Part shown: positions 33,604 to 47,500 of the stretch, one piece after another | How positions within the stretch are numbered: the stretch's first letter is position 1 | Layout of the letters: each line of letters opens with the position of its first letter | NCBI GenBank assembly: GCA_030549335.1 | Contig: CM060197.1 | Span: forward strand, 18,054,501 to 18,118,500 | DNA from: Pontederia crassipes | Taxonomy: Eukaryota; Streptophyta; Magnoliopsida; Commelinales; Pontederiaceae | DNA length: 64,000 nucleotides | Direction of reading: 5' to 3' | The notes under the pieces: generated by a model | Told to the model about the DNA's origin: nothing | Database searches by the model: none | What the model saw: the letters and a program-made list of their open reading frames with translations, nothing else | Position numbers and translations under genes: made by a program

Positions 33604-36431
33604 GAACTTTAACTCTATTTCAAACCGAAGTTGAACCGTTACAATCAAAGATAACACTCTTAGGGATTAGAGTCTTAGAGTTAGGTTCAAAGCTATAAGT
33701 TATAGATACTTAATACAACCTTTGGGTGTCCTAAGAGGAGATAGATCTATAGAACTTTAACTCTATTTCAAACCGAAGTTGAACCGTTACAATCAAATAT
33801 AACGCTCTTAGGGATTAGAGTCTTAGAGTTAGGTTCAAAGCTATAAGTTATAGATGCTTATTACCACCTTTGGGTGTCCTAAGAGGTGATAGATCTTTAG
33901 AACTTTAACTCTATTTCAAATTGAAGTTGAACAGTTACAATCAAAGATAACGCTCTTGGGGATTAGAGACTTTGAGTTAGGTTCAAAGCTATAAGTTATA
34001 GATACTTATTACAACCTTTGGGTGTCCTAAGAGGTGATATATCTTTAGAACTTTAACTCTATTTGAAACCGAAGTTGAACAGTTACAATCAAAGATAATG
34101 CTCTTGGGGATTAGAGTCTTAGAGTTAGGTTCAAAGCTATAAGTTATACATACTTATTAAAACCATTGGGTGTCCTAAGAGGTGATAGATCCTTAGAACA
34201 TTAACTCTATTTCAAACCTAAGTTGAACCGTTACAATCAAAGATAACGCTCTTGGGGATTAGAGTCTTAGAGTTTGGTTCAAAGCTATAAGTTATAGATA
34301 CTTATTACAACCTTCGGGTGTCCTAAGAGGTGATAGATCTTTAGAGTTTTAACTCTTTTTCAAACCGAAGTTGTTTCAAACCGAAGTTGAACCGTTACAA
34401 TCAAAGATAACGCTCTTAGGGATTAGAGTCTTAGAGTTAGGTTCAAAGCTATAAGTTATAGATGCTTATTACAACCTTTGGGTGTCCTAAGAGGTGATAG
34501 ATCTTTAGAACTTTAACTCTATTTCAAATTGAAGTTGAATCGTTACAATCAAAGATAACGCTATTGGGGATTAGAGACTTTGAGTTAGGTTCAAAGCTAT
34601 AATTTATAGATACTTATTACAACCTTTGGGTGTCCTAAGAGGTGATAGATCTTTAGAACTTTAACTCTATTTCAAACCGAAGTTGAATCGTTTCAATCAA
34701 AGATAACGCTCTTAGGGATTAGAGTCTTAGAGTTAGGTTCAAAGCTATAAGTTATAGATGCTTATTACAACCTTTGGGTGTCCTAAGAGGTGATAGATCT
34801 TTAGAACTTTAACTCTATTTCAGACCGAAGTTGAACCATTACAATCAAAGATAACGCTCTTAGGGATTAGAGTCTTAGAGTTAGGTTCAAAGCTATAAGT
34901 TATAGATGCTTATTACAACCTTTGGGTGTCCTAAGAGGTGATAGATCTTTAGAACTTTAACTCTATTTGAAACCGAAGTTGAACAGTTACAATCAAAGAT
35001 AATGCTCTTGGGGATTAGAGTCTTAGAGTTAGGTTCAAAGCTATAAGTTATACATACTTATTAAAACCATTGGGTGTCCTAAGAGGTGATAGATCCTTAG
35101 AACATTAACTCTATTTCAAACCTAAGTTGAACCGTTACAATCAAAGATAACGCTCTTGGGGATTAGAGTATTAGAGTTTGGTTCAAAGCTATAAGTTATA
35201 GATACTTATTACAACCTTTGGGTGTCCTAAGAGGTGATAGATCTTTAGAACTTTAACTCTTTTTCAAATCGAAGTTGAACCGTTACAATCAAATATAACG
35301 CTCTTAGGGATTAGAGTCTTAGAGTTAGGTTCAAAGCTATAAGTTATAGATACTTATTACAACCTTTGGGTGTCCTAAGAGGTGATAGATCTTTAGAACT
35401 TTAACTCTATTTCAAACCGAAGTTGAACCGTTACAATCAAAGATAACGCTCTTAAGGATTAGAGTCTTAGAGTTAGGTTCAAAGCTATAAGTTATAGATA
35501 GTTATGACAACCTTTGGGTGTCCTAAGAGGTGATAGATCTTTAGAACTTTAACTCTTTTTCAAACCGAAGTTGAACCGTTACAATCAAATATAACGCTCT
35601 TAGGGATTAGAGTCTTAGAGTTAGGTTCAAAGCTATAAGTTATAGATACTTATTACAACCTTTGGGTGTCCTAAGAGGTGATAGATCTTTAGAACTTTAA
35701 CTCTTTTTCAAACCGTAGTTGAACCGTTACAATCAAATATAACGCTCATAGGGATTAGAGTCTTAGAGTTAGGTTCAAAGCTATAAGTTATAGATACTTA
35801 TTACAACCTTTGGGTGTCCTAAGAGGTGATAGATCTTTAGAACTTTAACACTATTTCAAACCGAAGTTGAACCGTTACAATCAAAGATAACGCTCTTAGG
35901 GATTAGAGTCTTAGAGTTAGGTTCAAAGCTATAAGTTATAGATACTTATGACAACCTTTGGGTGTCCTAAGAGGTGATAGATCTTTAGAACTTTAACCCT
36001 ATTTCAAACCGAAGTTGAACCGTTACAATCAAATATAACGCTCTTAGGGATTAGAGTCTTAGAGTTAGGTTCAAAGCTATAAGTTATAGATACTTATGAC
36101 AACCTTTGGGTGTCCTAAGAGGTGATAGATCTTTAGAACTTTAACTCTTTTTCAAACCGAAGTTGAACCGTTACAATCAAATATAACGCTCTTAGGGATT
36201 AGAGTCTTAGAGTTAGGTTCAAAGCTATAAGTTATAGATACTTATTACAACCTTTGGGTGTCCTAAGAGGTGATAGATCTTTAGAACTTTAACTCTATTT
36301 CAAATAGAAGTTGAACCGTTACAATCAAAGATAACGTTCTTAGGGATTAGAGTCTTAGAGTTAGGTTCAAAGCTATAAGTTATAGATACTTATGACAACC
36401 TTTGGGTGTCCTAAGAGGTGATAGATCTTTA
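33604..36431 (+). repeat. 19-monomer block, copy 1 (2828 bp, pairs with 37024-39851)
   Basis: Begins with AACACTC/CTTAATAC, continues through the 164-bp monomer at 34344 and the CAAATTG, CAGACC, TATACATAC and GAACATTAAC monomers, and ends with CCGTAG/CTCATAGGG (35692), AACACTATTT (35840), AACCCTATTT (35988), CTTTTTC and an AAATAGAAG/ACGTTCTT monomer. I see only about five differences from the second copy, such as AATTTATAG near 34600 and TATAGATAGTTATG near 35503. Confidence 0.9.
34344..34507 (+). repeat. 164-bp monomer, second occurrence
   Basis: Same 16-bp duplication (34358-34373 and 34374-34389). It begins GAGTTTTAAC, shared only with the copy at 37764, which marks these two as the closest pair. 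Confidence 0.93.
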
Positions 36432-37023
36432 GAACTTTAACTCTATTTCAAACCGAAGTTGAACCGTTACAATCAAATATAACGCTCTTAGGGATTAGAG
36501 TCTTAGAGTTAGGTTCAAAGCTATAAGTTATAGATACTTATGACAACCTTTGGGTGTCCTAAGAGGTGATAGATCTTTAGAACTTTAACTCTTTTTCAAA
36601 CCGAAGTTGAACCGTTACAATCAAATATAACGCTCTTAGGGATTAGAGTCTTAGAGTTAGGTTCAAAGCTATAAGTTATAGATACTTATTACAACCTTTG
36701 GGTGTCCTTAGAGGTGATAGATCTTTAGAACTTTAACTCTATTTCAAACAGAAGTTGAACCGTTACAATCAAAGATAACGTTCTTAGGGATTGGAGTCTT
36801 AGAGTTAGGTTCAAAGCTATAAGTTATAGATACTTATGACAACCTTTGGGTGTCCTAAGAGGTGATAGATCTTTAGAACTTTAACTCTATTTCAAACCGA
36901 AGTTGAACCGTTACAATCAAAGGTAACGCTCTTAGGGATTAGAGTCTTAGAGTTAGGTTCAAAGCTATAAGTTATAGATACTTATTACAACCTTTGGGTG
37001 TCCTAAGAGGAGATAGATCTATA
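36432..37023 (+). repeat. four monomers linking the two 19-monomer copies
   Basis: These repeat 31368-31959 (AATATAAC; CTTTTTC with GTCCTTAGAGG; ACAGAAG with GGATTGGAG; AAAGGTAAC). Together with the 19-monomer block that follows they make a 23-monomer, 3420-bp unit. Confidence 0.8.
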
Positions 37024-39851
37024 GAACTTTAACTCTATTTCAAACCGAAGTTGAACCGTTACAATCAAAGATAACACTCTTAGGGATTAGAGTCTTAGAG
37101 TTAGGTTCAAAGCTATAAGTTATAGATACTTAATACAACCTTTGGGTGTCCTAAGAGGAGATAGATCTATAGAACTTTAACTCTATTTCAAACCGAAGTT
37201 GAACCGTTACAATCAAATATAACGCTCTTAGGGATTAGAGTCTTAGAGTTAGGTTCAAAGCTATAAGTTATAGATGCTTATTACCACCTTTGGGTGTCCT
37301 AAGAGGTGATAGATCTTTAGAACTTTAACTCTATTTCAAATTGAAGTTGAACAGTTACAATCAAAGATAACGCTCTTGGGGATTAGAGACTTTGAGTTAG
37401 GTTCAAAGCTATAAGTTATAGATACTTATTACAACCTTTGGGTGTCCTAAGAGGTGATATATCTTTAGAACTTTAACTCTATTTGAAACCGAAGTTGAAC
37501 AGTTACAATCAAAGATAATGCTCTTGGGGATTAGAGTCTTAGAGTTAGGTTCAAAGCTATAAGTTATACATACTTATTAAAACCATTGGGTGTCCTAAGA
37601 GGTGATAGATCCTTAGAACATTAACTCTATTTCAAACCTAAGTTGAACCGTTACAATCAAAGATAACGCTCTTGGGGATTAGAGTCTTAGAGTTTGGTTC
37701 AAAGCTATAAGTTATAGATACTTATTACAACCTTCGGGTGTCCTAAGAGGTGATAGATCTTTAGAGTTTTAACTCTTTTTCAAACCGAAGTTGTTTCAAA
37801 CCGAAGTTGAACCGTTACAATCAAAGATAACGCTCTTAGGGATTAGAGTCTTAGAGTTAGGTTCAAAGCTATAAGTTATAGATGCTTATTACAACCTTTG
37901 GGTGTCCTAAGAGGTGATAGATCTTTAGAACTTTAACTCTATTTCAAATTGAAGTTGAATCGTTACAATCAAAGATAACGCTATTGGGGATTAGAGACTT
38001 TGAGTTAGGTTCAAAGCTATAAGTTATAGATACTTATTACAACCTTTGGGTGTCCTAAGAGGTGATAGATCTTTAGAACTTTAACTCTATTTCAAACCGA
38101 AGTTGAATCGTTTCAATCAAAGATAACGCTCTTAGGGATTAGAGTCTTAGAGTTAGGTTCAAAGCTATAAGTTATAGATGCTTATTACAACCTTTGGGTG
38201 TCCTAAGAGGTGATAGATCTTTAGAACTTTAACTCTATTTCAGACCGAAGTTGAACCATTACAATCAAAGATAACGCTCTTAGGGATTAGAGTCTTAGAG
38301 TTAGGTTCAAAGCTATAAGTTATAGATGCTTATTACAACCTTTGGGTGTCCTAAGAGGTGACAGATCTTTAGAACTTTAACTCTATTTGAAACCGAAGTT
38401 GAACAGTTACAATCAAAGATAATGCTCTTGGGGATTAGAGTCTTAGAGTTAGGTTCAAAGCTATAAGTTATACATACTTATTAAAACCATTGGGTGTCCT
38501 AAGAGGTGATAGATCCTTAGAACATTAACTCTATTTCAAACCTAAGTTGAACCGTTACAATCAAAGATAACGCTCTTGGGGATTAGAGTATTAGAGTTTG
38601 GTTCAAAGCTATAAGTTATAGATACTTATTACAACCTTTGGGTGTCCTAAGAGGTGATAGATCTTTAGAACTTTAACTCTTTTTCAAATCGAAGTTGAAC
38701 CGTTACAATCAAATATAACGCTCTTAGGGATTAGAGTCTTAGAGTTAGGTTCAAAGCTATAAGTTATAGATACTTATTACAACCTTTGGGTGTCCTAAGA
38801 GGTGATAGATCTTTAGAACTTTAACTCTATTTCAAACCGAAGTTGAACCGTTACAATCAAAGATAACGCTCTTAGGGATTAGAGTCTTAGAGTTAGGTTC
38901 AAAGCTATAAGTTATAGATACTTATGACAACCTTTGGGTGTCCTAAGAGGTGATAGATCTTTAGAACTTTAACTCTTTTTCAAACCGAAGTTGAACCGTT
39001 ACAATCAAATATAACGCTCTTAGGGATTAGAGTCTTAGAGTTAGGTTCAAAGCTATAAGTTATAGATACTTATTACAACCTTTGGGTGTCCTAAGAGGTG
39101 ATAGATCTTTAGAACTTTAACTCTTTTTCAAACCGTAGTTGAACCGTTACAATCAAATATAACGCTCATAGGGATTAGAGTCTTAGAGTTAGGTTCAAAG
39201 CTATAAGTTATAGATACTTATTACAACCTTTGGGTGTCCTAAGAGGTGATAGATCTTTAGAACTTTAACACTATTTCAAACCGAAGTTGAACCGTTACAA
39301 TCAAAGATAACGCTCTTAGGGATTAGAGTCTTAGAGTTAGGTTCAAAGCTATAAGTTATAGATACTTATGACAACCTTTGGGTGTCCTAAGAGGTGATAG
39401 ATCTTTAGAACTTTAACCCTATTTCAAACCGAAGTTGAACCGTTACAATCAAATATAACGCTCTTAGGGATTAGAGTCTTAGAGTTAGGTTCAAAGCTAT
39501 AAGTTATAGATACTTATGACAACCTTTGGGTGTCCTAAGAGGTGATAGATCTTTAGAACTTTAACTCTTTTTCAAACCGAAGTTGAACCGTTACAATCAA
39601 ATATAACGCTCTTAGGGATTAGAGTCTTAGAGTTAGGTTCAAAGCTATAAGTTATAGATACTTATTACAACCTTTGGGTGTCCTAAGAGGTGATAGATCT
39701 TTAGAACTTTAACTCTATTTCAAACAGAAGTTGAACCGTTACAATCAAAGATAACGTTCTTAGGGATTAGAGTCTTAGAGTTAGGTTCAAAGCTATAAGT
39801 TATAGATACTTATGACAACCTTTGGGTGTCCTAAGAGGTGATAGATCTTTA
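37024..39851 (+). repeat. 19-monomer block, copy 2 (2828 bp)
   Basis: Second copy of 33604-36431 at a lag of 3420 bp, with GAGGTGACAG near 38360 and AAACAGAAG near 39723 among the few differences. After 39851 the sequence goes back to consensus-like monomers with the GGAGATAGATCTATAG ending. Confidence 0.9.
37764..37927 (+). repeat. 164-bp monomer, third occurrence
   Basis: Same 16-bp duplication (37778-37793 and 37794-37809), carried along in the second copy of the 19-monomer block. Confidence 0.93.
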
Positions 39852-41921
39852 GAACTTTAACTCTATTTCAAACCGAAGTTGAACCGTTACAATCAAAGAT
39901 AACGCTCTTAGGGATTAGAGTCTTAGAGTTAGGTTCAAAGCTATAAGTTATAGATACTTATTACAACCTTTGGGTGTCCTAAGAGGAGATAGATCTATAG
40001 AACTTTAACTCTATTTCAAACCGAAGTTGAACCGTTACAATCAAAGATAACGCTCTTAGGGATTAGAGTCTTAGAGTTAGGTTCAAAGCTATAAGTTATA
40101 GATACTTAATACAACCTTTGGGTGTCCTAAGAGGAGATAGATCTACAGAACTTTAACTCTATTTCAAACCGAAGTTGAACCGTTACAATCAAAGATAACG
40201 CTCTTAGGGATTAGAGTCTTAGAGTTAGGTTCAAAGCTATAAGTTATTGATGCTTATTACAACCTTTGGGTGTCCTAAGAGGTGATAGATCTTTAGAACT
40301 TTAACTCTATTTCAAATTGAAGTTGAACAGTTACAATCAAAGATAACGCTCTTGGGGATTAGAGACATTGAGTTAGGTTCAAAGCTATAAGTTATAGATA
40401 CTTATTACAACCTTTGGGTGTCCTAAGAGGTGATAGATCTTTAGAACTTTAACTCTATTTCAAACCGAAGTTGAACCGTTACAATCAAAGATAACGCTCT
40501 TAGGGATTAGAGTCTTAGAGTTAGGTTCAAAGCTATAAGTTATAGATACTTATGACAACCTTTGGGTGTCCTAAGAGGTGATAGATCTTTAGAACTTTAA
40601 CTCTATTTCAAACCGAAGTTGAACCGTTACAATCAAAGATAACGCTCTTGGGGATTAGAGTCCTAGAGTTAGGTTCAAAGCTATAAGTTATAGATACTTA
40701 TTACAACCTTTGGGTGTCCTAAGAGGTGATAGATCTTTAGAACTTTAACTCTATTTCAAACCGAAGTTGAACCGTTACAATCAAAGATAACGCTCTTAGG
40801 GATTAGAGTCTTAGAGTTAGGTTCAAAGCTATAAGTTATAGATACTTATTACATCCTTTGGGTGTCCTAAGAGGTGATAGATCTTTAGAACTTTAACTCT
40901 ATTTCAAACCGAAATTGAACCGTTACAATCAAAGATAACGCTATTGGGGATTAGAGTCTTAGAGTTAGGTTCAAAGCTATAAGTTATAGATACTTATTAC
41001 AACCTTTGGGTGTCCTAAGAGGTGATAGATCTTTGGAACTTTAACTCTATTTCAAACCGAAGTTGAACCGTTACAATCAAAGATAACGCTCATAGGGATT
41101 AGAGTCTTAGAGTTAGGTTCAAAACAATAAGTTATAGATACTTATTACAACCTTTGGGTGTCCTAAGAGGTGATAGATCTTTAGAACTTTAACTCTATTT
41201 CAAACCGAAGTTGAACCGTTACAATCAAAGATAACGCTCATAGGGATTAGAGTCTTAGAGTTAGGTTCAAAGCTATAAGTTATAGATACTTATTACAACC
41301 TTTGGGTGTCCTAAGAGGTGATAGATCTTTAGAACTTTAACTCTATTTCAAACCGAAGTTGAACCGTTACGATCAAAGATAACGCTCTTAGGGATTAGAG
41401 TCTTAGTGTTAGGTTCAAAGCTATAAGTTATAGATACTTGTGACAACCTTTGGGTGTCCTAAGAGGTGATAGATCTTTAGAACTAACTCTATTTCAAACC
41501 GAAGTTGAACCGTTACAATCAAAGATAACGCTCTTAGGGATTAGAGTCTTAGAGTTAGGTTCAAAGCTATAAGTTATACATACTTATTAAAACCATTGGG
41601 TGTCCTAAGAGGTGATAGATCCTTAGAACATTAACTCTATTTCAAACCTAAGTTGAACCGTTACAATCAAAGATAACGCTCTTGGGGATTAGAGTCTTAG
41701 AGTTTGGTTCAAAGCTATAAGTTATAGATACTTATGACAACCTTCGGGTGTCCTAAGAGGTGATAGATCTTTAGAATTTTAACTCTTTTTCAAATCGAAG
41801 TTGAACCGTTACAATCAAATATAACGCTCTTAGGGATTAGAGTCTTAGAGTTAGGTTCAAAGCTATAAGTTATAGATACTTATGACAACCTTTGGGTGTC
41901 CTAAGAGGTGATAGATCTTTA
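39852..41921 (+). repeat. consensus-like stretch with a few block fragments
   Basis: Starts with three monomers resembling 31812-32255 (GGAGATAGATCTATAG, CTTAATAC, GATGCTTATT) and a CAAATTG monomer, then near-consensus monomers. Two with CTCATAGGG (41036 and 41184) and one with CTTGTGAC (41332) belong to types common further right. The monomer at 41480 is 146 bp (GAACTAACTC, two bases lost). Confidence 0.75.
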
Positions 41922-42085
41922 GAACTTTAACTCTTTTTCAAACCGAAGTTGTTTCAAACCGAAGTTGAACCGTTACAATCAAAGATAACGCTCTTAGGGA
42001 TTAGAGTCTTAGAGTTAGGTTCAAAGCTATAGGTTATAGATGCTTATTACAACCTTTGGGTGTCCTAAGATGTGATAGATCTTTA
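41922..42085 (+). repeat. 164-bp monomer, fourth occurrence
   Basis: Same 16-bp duplication (41936-41951 and 41952-41967), but with the usual GAACTTTAAC start, CTATAGGTT and AAGATGTG. The left neighbour differs from the other three, so a copy boundary lies at or just before this monomer. Confidence 0.92.
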
Positions 42086-43267
42086 GAACTTTAACTCTAT
42101 TTCAAATTGAAGTTGAATCGTTACAATCAAAGATAACGCTCTTGGGGATTAGAGACTTTGAGTTAGGTTCAAAGCTATAAGTTATAGATACTTATTACAA
42201 CCTTTGGGTGTCCTAAGAGGTGATAGATCTTTAGAACTTTAACTCTATTTCAAACCGAAGTTGAACTGTTTCAATCAAAGATAACGCTCTTAGGGATTAG
42301 AGTCTTAGAGTTAGGTTCAAAGCTATAAGTTATAGATGCTTATTACAACCTTTGGGTGTCCTAAGAGGTGATAGATCTTTAGAACTTTAACTCTATTTCA
42401 GACCGAAGTTGAACCATTACAATCAAAGATAACGCTCTTAGGGATTAGAGTCTTAGAGTTAGGTTCAAAGCTATAAGTTATAGATGCTTATTACAACCTT
42501 TGGGTGTCCTAAGAGGTGATAGATCTTTAGAACTTTAACTCTATTTGAAACCGAAGTTGAACAGTTACAATCAAAGATAATGCTCTTGGGGATTAGAGTC
42601 TTAGAGTTAGGTTCAAAGCTATAAGTTATACATACTTATTAAAACCATTGGGTGTCCTAAGAGGTTATATCCTTAGAACATTAACTCTATTTCAAACCTA
42701 AGTTGAACTGTTACAATCAAAGATAACGCTCTTGGGGATTAGAGTATTAGAGTTTGGTTCAAAGCTATAAGTTATAGATACTTATTACAACCTTTGGGTG
42801 TCCTAAGAGGTGATAGATCTTTAGAACTTTAACTCTTTTTCAAATCGAAGTTGAACCGTTACAATCAAATATAACGCTCTTAGGGATTAGAGTCTTAGAG
42901 TTAGGTTCAAAGCTATAAGTTATAGATACTTATTACAACCTTTGGGTGTCCTAAGAGGTGATAGATCTTTAGAACTTTAACTCTATTTCAAACCGAAGTT
43001 GAACCGTTACAATCAAAGATAACGCTCTTAGGGATTAGAGACTTAGAGTTAGGTTCAAAGCTATAAGTTATAGATACTTATGACAACCTTTGGGTGTCCT
43101 AAGAGGTGATAGATCTTTAGAACTTTAACTCTTTTTCAAACCGAAGTTGAACCGTTACAATCAAATATAACGCTCTTAGGGATTAGAGTCTTAGAGTTAG
43201 GTTCAAAGCTATAAGTTATAGATACTTATTACAACCTTTGGGTGTCCTAAGAGGTGATAGATCTTTA
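41922..43267 (+). repeat. 9-monomer partial third copy of the 34344-35691 stretch
   Basis: Order as at 34344: 164-bp monomer, CAAATTG with AATCG, AACTGTTTC with GATGC, CAGACC with CCATTAC, TTTGAAACC with TATACATAC, GAACATTAAC, CTTTTTC with AAATCG, consensus with GAC, CTTTTTC. The monomer at 42530 is 146 bp (GAGGTTATATCC, two bases lost before the next monomer). It is more diverged than the copies at 34344 and 37764. Confidence 0.85.
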
Positions 43268-44599
43268 GAACTTTAACTCTATTTGAAACCGAAGTTGAAC
43301 AGTTACAATCAAAGATAATGCTCTTGGGGATTAGAGTCTTAGAGTTAGGTTCAAAGCTATAAGTTATACATACTTATTAAAACCATTGGGTGTCCTAAGA
43401 GGTGATAGATCCTTAGAACATTAACTCTATTTCAAACCTAAGTTGAACCGTTACAATCAAAGATAACGCTCTTGGGGATTAGAGTCTTAGAGTTTGGTTC
43501 AAAGCTATAAGTTATAGATACTTATTACAACCTTCGGGTGTCCTAAGAGGTGATAGATCTTTAGAATTTTAACTCTTTTTCAAATCGAAGTTGAACCGTT
43601 ACAATCAAATATAACGCTCTTAGGGATTAGAGTCTTAGAGTTAGGTTCAAAGCTATAAGTTATAGATACTTATTACAACCTTTGGGTGTCCTAAGAGGTG
43701 ATAGATCTTTAGAACTTTAACTCTATTTCAAACCGAAGTTGAACCGTTACAATCAAAGATAACGCTCTTAGGGATTAGAGTCTTAGAGTTAGGTTCAAAG
43801 CTATAAGTTATAGATACTTATGACAACCTTTGGGTGTCCTAAGAGGTGATAGATCTTTAGAACTTTAACTCTTTTTCAAACCGAAGTTGAACCGTTACAA
43901 TCAAATATAACGCTCTTAGGGATTAGAGTCTTAGAGTTAGGTTGAAAGCTATAAGTTATAGATACTTATTACAACCTTTGGGTGTCCTAAGAGGTGATAG
44001 ATCTTTAGAACTTTAACTCTTTTTCAAATCGAAGTTGAACCGTTACAACCAAAGATAACGCTCTAGGGGATTAGAGTCTTAGAGTTAGGTTCAAAGCTAT
44101 AAGTTATAGATACTTATGACAACCTTTGGGTGTCCTAAGAGGTGATAGATCTTTAGAACTTTAACTCTATTTCAAACCGAAGTTGAACCGTTACAATCAA
44201 AGATAACGCTCTTAGGGATTAGAGTCTTAGAGTTAGGTTCAAAGCTATAAGTTATAGATACTTATTACAACCTTTGGGTGTCCTAAGAGGTGATAGATCT
44301 TTAGAACTTTAACTTTATTTCAAACCGAAGTTGAACCGTTACAATCAAAGATAACGCTCTTGGGGATTAGAGTCTTAGAGTTAGGTTCAAAGCTATAAGT
44401 TATAGATACTTATTACAACCTTTGGGTGTCCTAAGAGGTGATAGATCTTTAGAACTTTAACTCTATTTCAAACCGAAGTTGAACCGTTACAATCAAAGAT
44501 AACGCTCATAGGGATTAGAGTCTTAGAGTTAGGTTCAAAGCTATAAGTTATAGATACTTATTACAACCTTTGGGTGTCCTAAGAGGTGATAGATCTTTA
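43268..44599 (+). repeat. 9-monomer block beta, copy 1 (1332 bp)
   Basis: Order: TTTGAAACC with TATACATAC; GAACATTAAC with CCTTCGGG; GAATTTTAAC with CTTTTTCAAATCG; consensus with GAC; GGTTGAAAG; TTACAACCAAAG with CTCTAGGGG; consensus; AACTTTATTTC with CTTGGGG; CTCATAGGG. The same order recurs at 47856 and 51704. Confidence 0.88.
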
Positions 44600-47500
44600 G
44601 AACTTTAACTCTATTTCAAACCGAAGTTGAACCGTTACAATCAAAGATAACGCTCTTGGGGATTAGAGTCTTAGAGTTAGGTTCAAAGCTATAAGTTATA
44701 GATACTTATTACAACCTTTGGGTGTCCTAAGAGGTGATAGATCTTTAGAACTTTAACTCTTTTTCAAATCGAAGTTGAACCGTTACAATCAAAGATAACG
44801 CTCTTGGGGATTAGAGTCTTAGAGTTAGGTTCAAAGCTATAAGTTATAGATACTTATTACAACCTTTGGGTGTCCTAAGAGGTGATAGATCTTTAGAACT
44901 TTAACTCTATTTCAAACCGAAGTTGAACCGTTACAATCAAAGATAACGCTCATAGGGATTAGAGTCTTAGAGTTAGGTTCAAAGCTATAAGTTATAGATA
45001 CTTATTACAACCTTTGGGTGTCCTAAGAGGTGATAGATCTTTAGAACTTTAACTCTATTTCAAACCGAAGTTGAACCGTTACAATCAAAGATAACGCTCT
45101 TGGGGATTAGAGTCTTAGAGTTAGGTTCAAAGCTATAAGTTATAGATACTTATTACAACCTTTGGGTGTCCTAAGAGGTGATAGATCTTTAGAACTTTAA
45201 CTCTTTTTCAAATCGAAGTTGAACCGTTACAATCAAATATAACGCTCTTAGGGATTAGAGTCTTAGAGTTAGGTTCAAAGCTATAAGTTATAGATACTTA
45301 TTACAACCTTTGGGTGTCCTAAGAGGTTATAGATCTTTAGAACTTTAACTCTATTTCAAACCGAAGTTGAACCGTTACAATCAAAGATAACGCTCTTAGG
45401 GATTAGAGTCTTAGTGTTAGGTTCAAAGCTATAAGTTATAGATACTTGTGACAACCTTTGGGTGTCCTAAGAGGTGATAGATCTTTAGAACTTTAACTCT
45501 TTTTCAAACCGAAGTTGAACCGTTACAATCAAAGATAACGCTCTTAGGGATTAGAGTCTTAGAGTTAGGTTCAAAGCTATAAGTTATAGATACTTATTAC
45601 AACCTTTGGGTGTCCTAAGAGGTGATAGATCTTTAGAACTTCAACTCTATTTCAAACCGAAGTTGAACCGTTACAATCAAAGATAACGCTCTTAGGGATT
45701 AGAGTCTTAGAGTTAGGTTCAAAGCTATAAGTTATAGATACTTGTGACAACCTTTGGGTGTCCTAAGAGGTGATAGATCTTTAGAACTTTAACTCTATTT
45801 CAAACCGAAGTTGAACCGTTACAATCAAAGATAACGCTATTAGGGATTAAAGTCTTAGAGTTAGGTTCAAGGCTATAAGTTATAGATACTTATGACAACG
45901 TTTGGGTGTCCAAAGAGGTGATAGATCTTTAGAACTTTAACTCTATTTCAAACAGAAGTTGAACCGTTACAATCAAAGATAACGTTCTTAGGGATTAGGG
46001 TCTTAGAGTTAGGTTCAAAGCTATAAGTTATAGATACTTATGACAACCTTTGGGTGTCCTAAGAGGTGATAGATCTTTAGAACTTTAACTCTATTTCAAA
46101 CCGAAGTTGAACCGTTACAATCAAAGATAACGCTCTTAGGGATTAGAGTCTTAGAGTTAGGTTCAAAGCTATAAGTTATAGATACTTGTGACAACCTTTG
46201 GGTGTCCTAAGAGGTGATAGATCTTTAGAACTTTAACTCTTTTTCAAACCGAAGTTGAACCGTTACAATCAAATATAACGCTCTTAGGGATTAGAGTCTT
46301 AGAGTTAGGTTCAAAGCTATAAGTTATAGATACTTATTACAACCTTTGGGTGTCCTAAGAGGTGATAGATCTTTAGAACTTTAACTCTATTTCAAACCGA
46401 AGTTGAACCGTTACAATCAAAGATAACGCTCTTAGGGATTAGAGTCTTAGTGTTAGGTTCAAAGCTATAAGTTATAGATACTTGTGACAACCTTTGGGTG
46501 TCCTAAGAGGTGATAGATCTTTAGAACTTTAACTCTTTTTCAAACCGAAGTTGAACCGTTACAATCAAAGATAACGCTCTTAGGGATTAGAGTCTTAGAG
46601 TTAGGTTCAAAGCTATAAGTTATAGATACTTATTACAACCTTTGGGTGTCCTAAGAGGTGATAGATCTTTAGAACTTCAACTCTATTTCAAACCGAAGTT
46701 GAACCGTTACAATCAAAGATAACGCTCTTAGGGATTAGAGTCTTAGAGTTAGGTTCAAAGCTATAAGTTATAGATACTTGTGACAACCTTTGGGTGTCCT
46801 AAGAGGTGATAGATCTTTAGAACTTTAACTCTATTTCAAACCGAAGTTGAACCGTTACAATCAAAGATAACGCTATTAGGGATTAAAGTCTTAGAGTTAG
46901 GTTCAAGGCTATAAGTTATAGATACTTATGACAACGTTTGGGTGTCCAAAGAGGTGATAGATCTTTAGAACTTTAACTCTATTTCAAACCGAAGTTGAAC
47001 CGTTACAATCAAAGATAACGCTCTTAGGGATTAGAGTCTTAGAGTTAGGTACAAAGCTATAAGTTATAGATACTTATTACAACCTTTGGGTGTCCTAAGA
47101 GGTGATAGATCTTTAGAACTTTAACTCTATTTCAAACAGAAGTTGAACCGTTACAATCAAAGATAACGTTCTTAGGGATTAGGGTCTTAGAGTTAGGTTC
47201 AAAGCTATAAGTTATAGATACTTATGACAACCTTTGGGTGTCCTAAGAGGTGATAGATCTTTAGAACTTTAACTCTATTTCAAACCGAAGTTGAACCGTT
47301 ACAATCAAAGATAACGCTCTTAGGGATTAGAGTCTTAGAGTTAGGTTCAAAGCTATAAGTTATAGATACTTATTACAACCTTTGGGTGTCCTAAGAGGAG
47401 ATAGATCTATAGAACTTTAACTCTATTTCAAACCGAAGTTGAACCGTTACAATCAAAGATAATGCTCTTAGGGATTAGAGTCTTAGAGTTAGGTTCAAAG

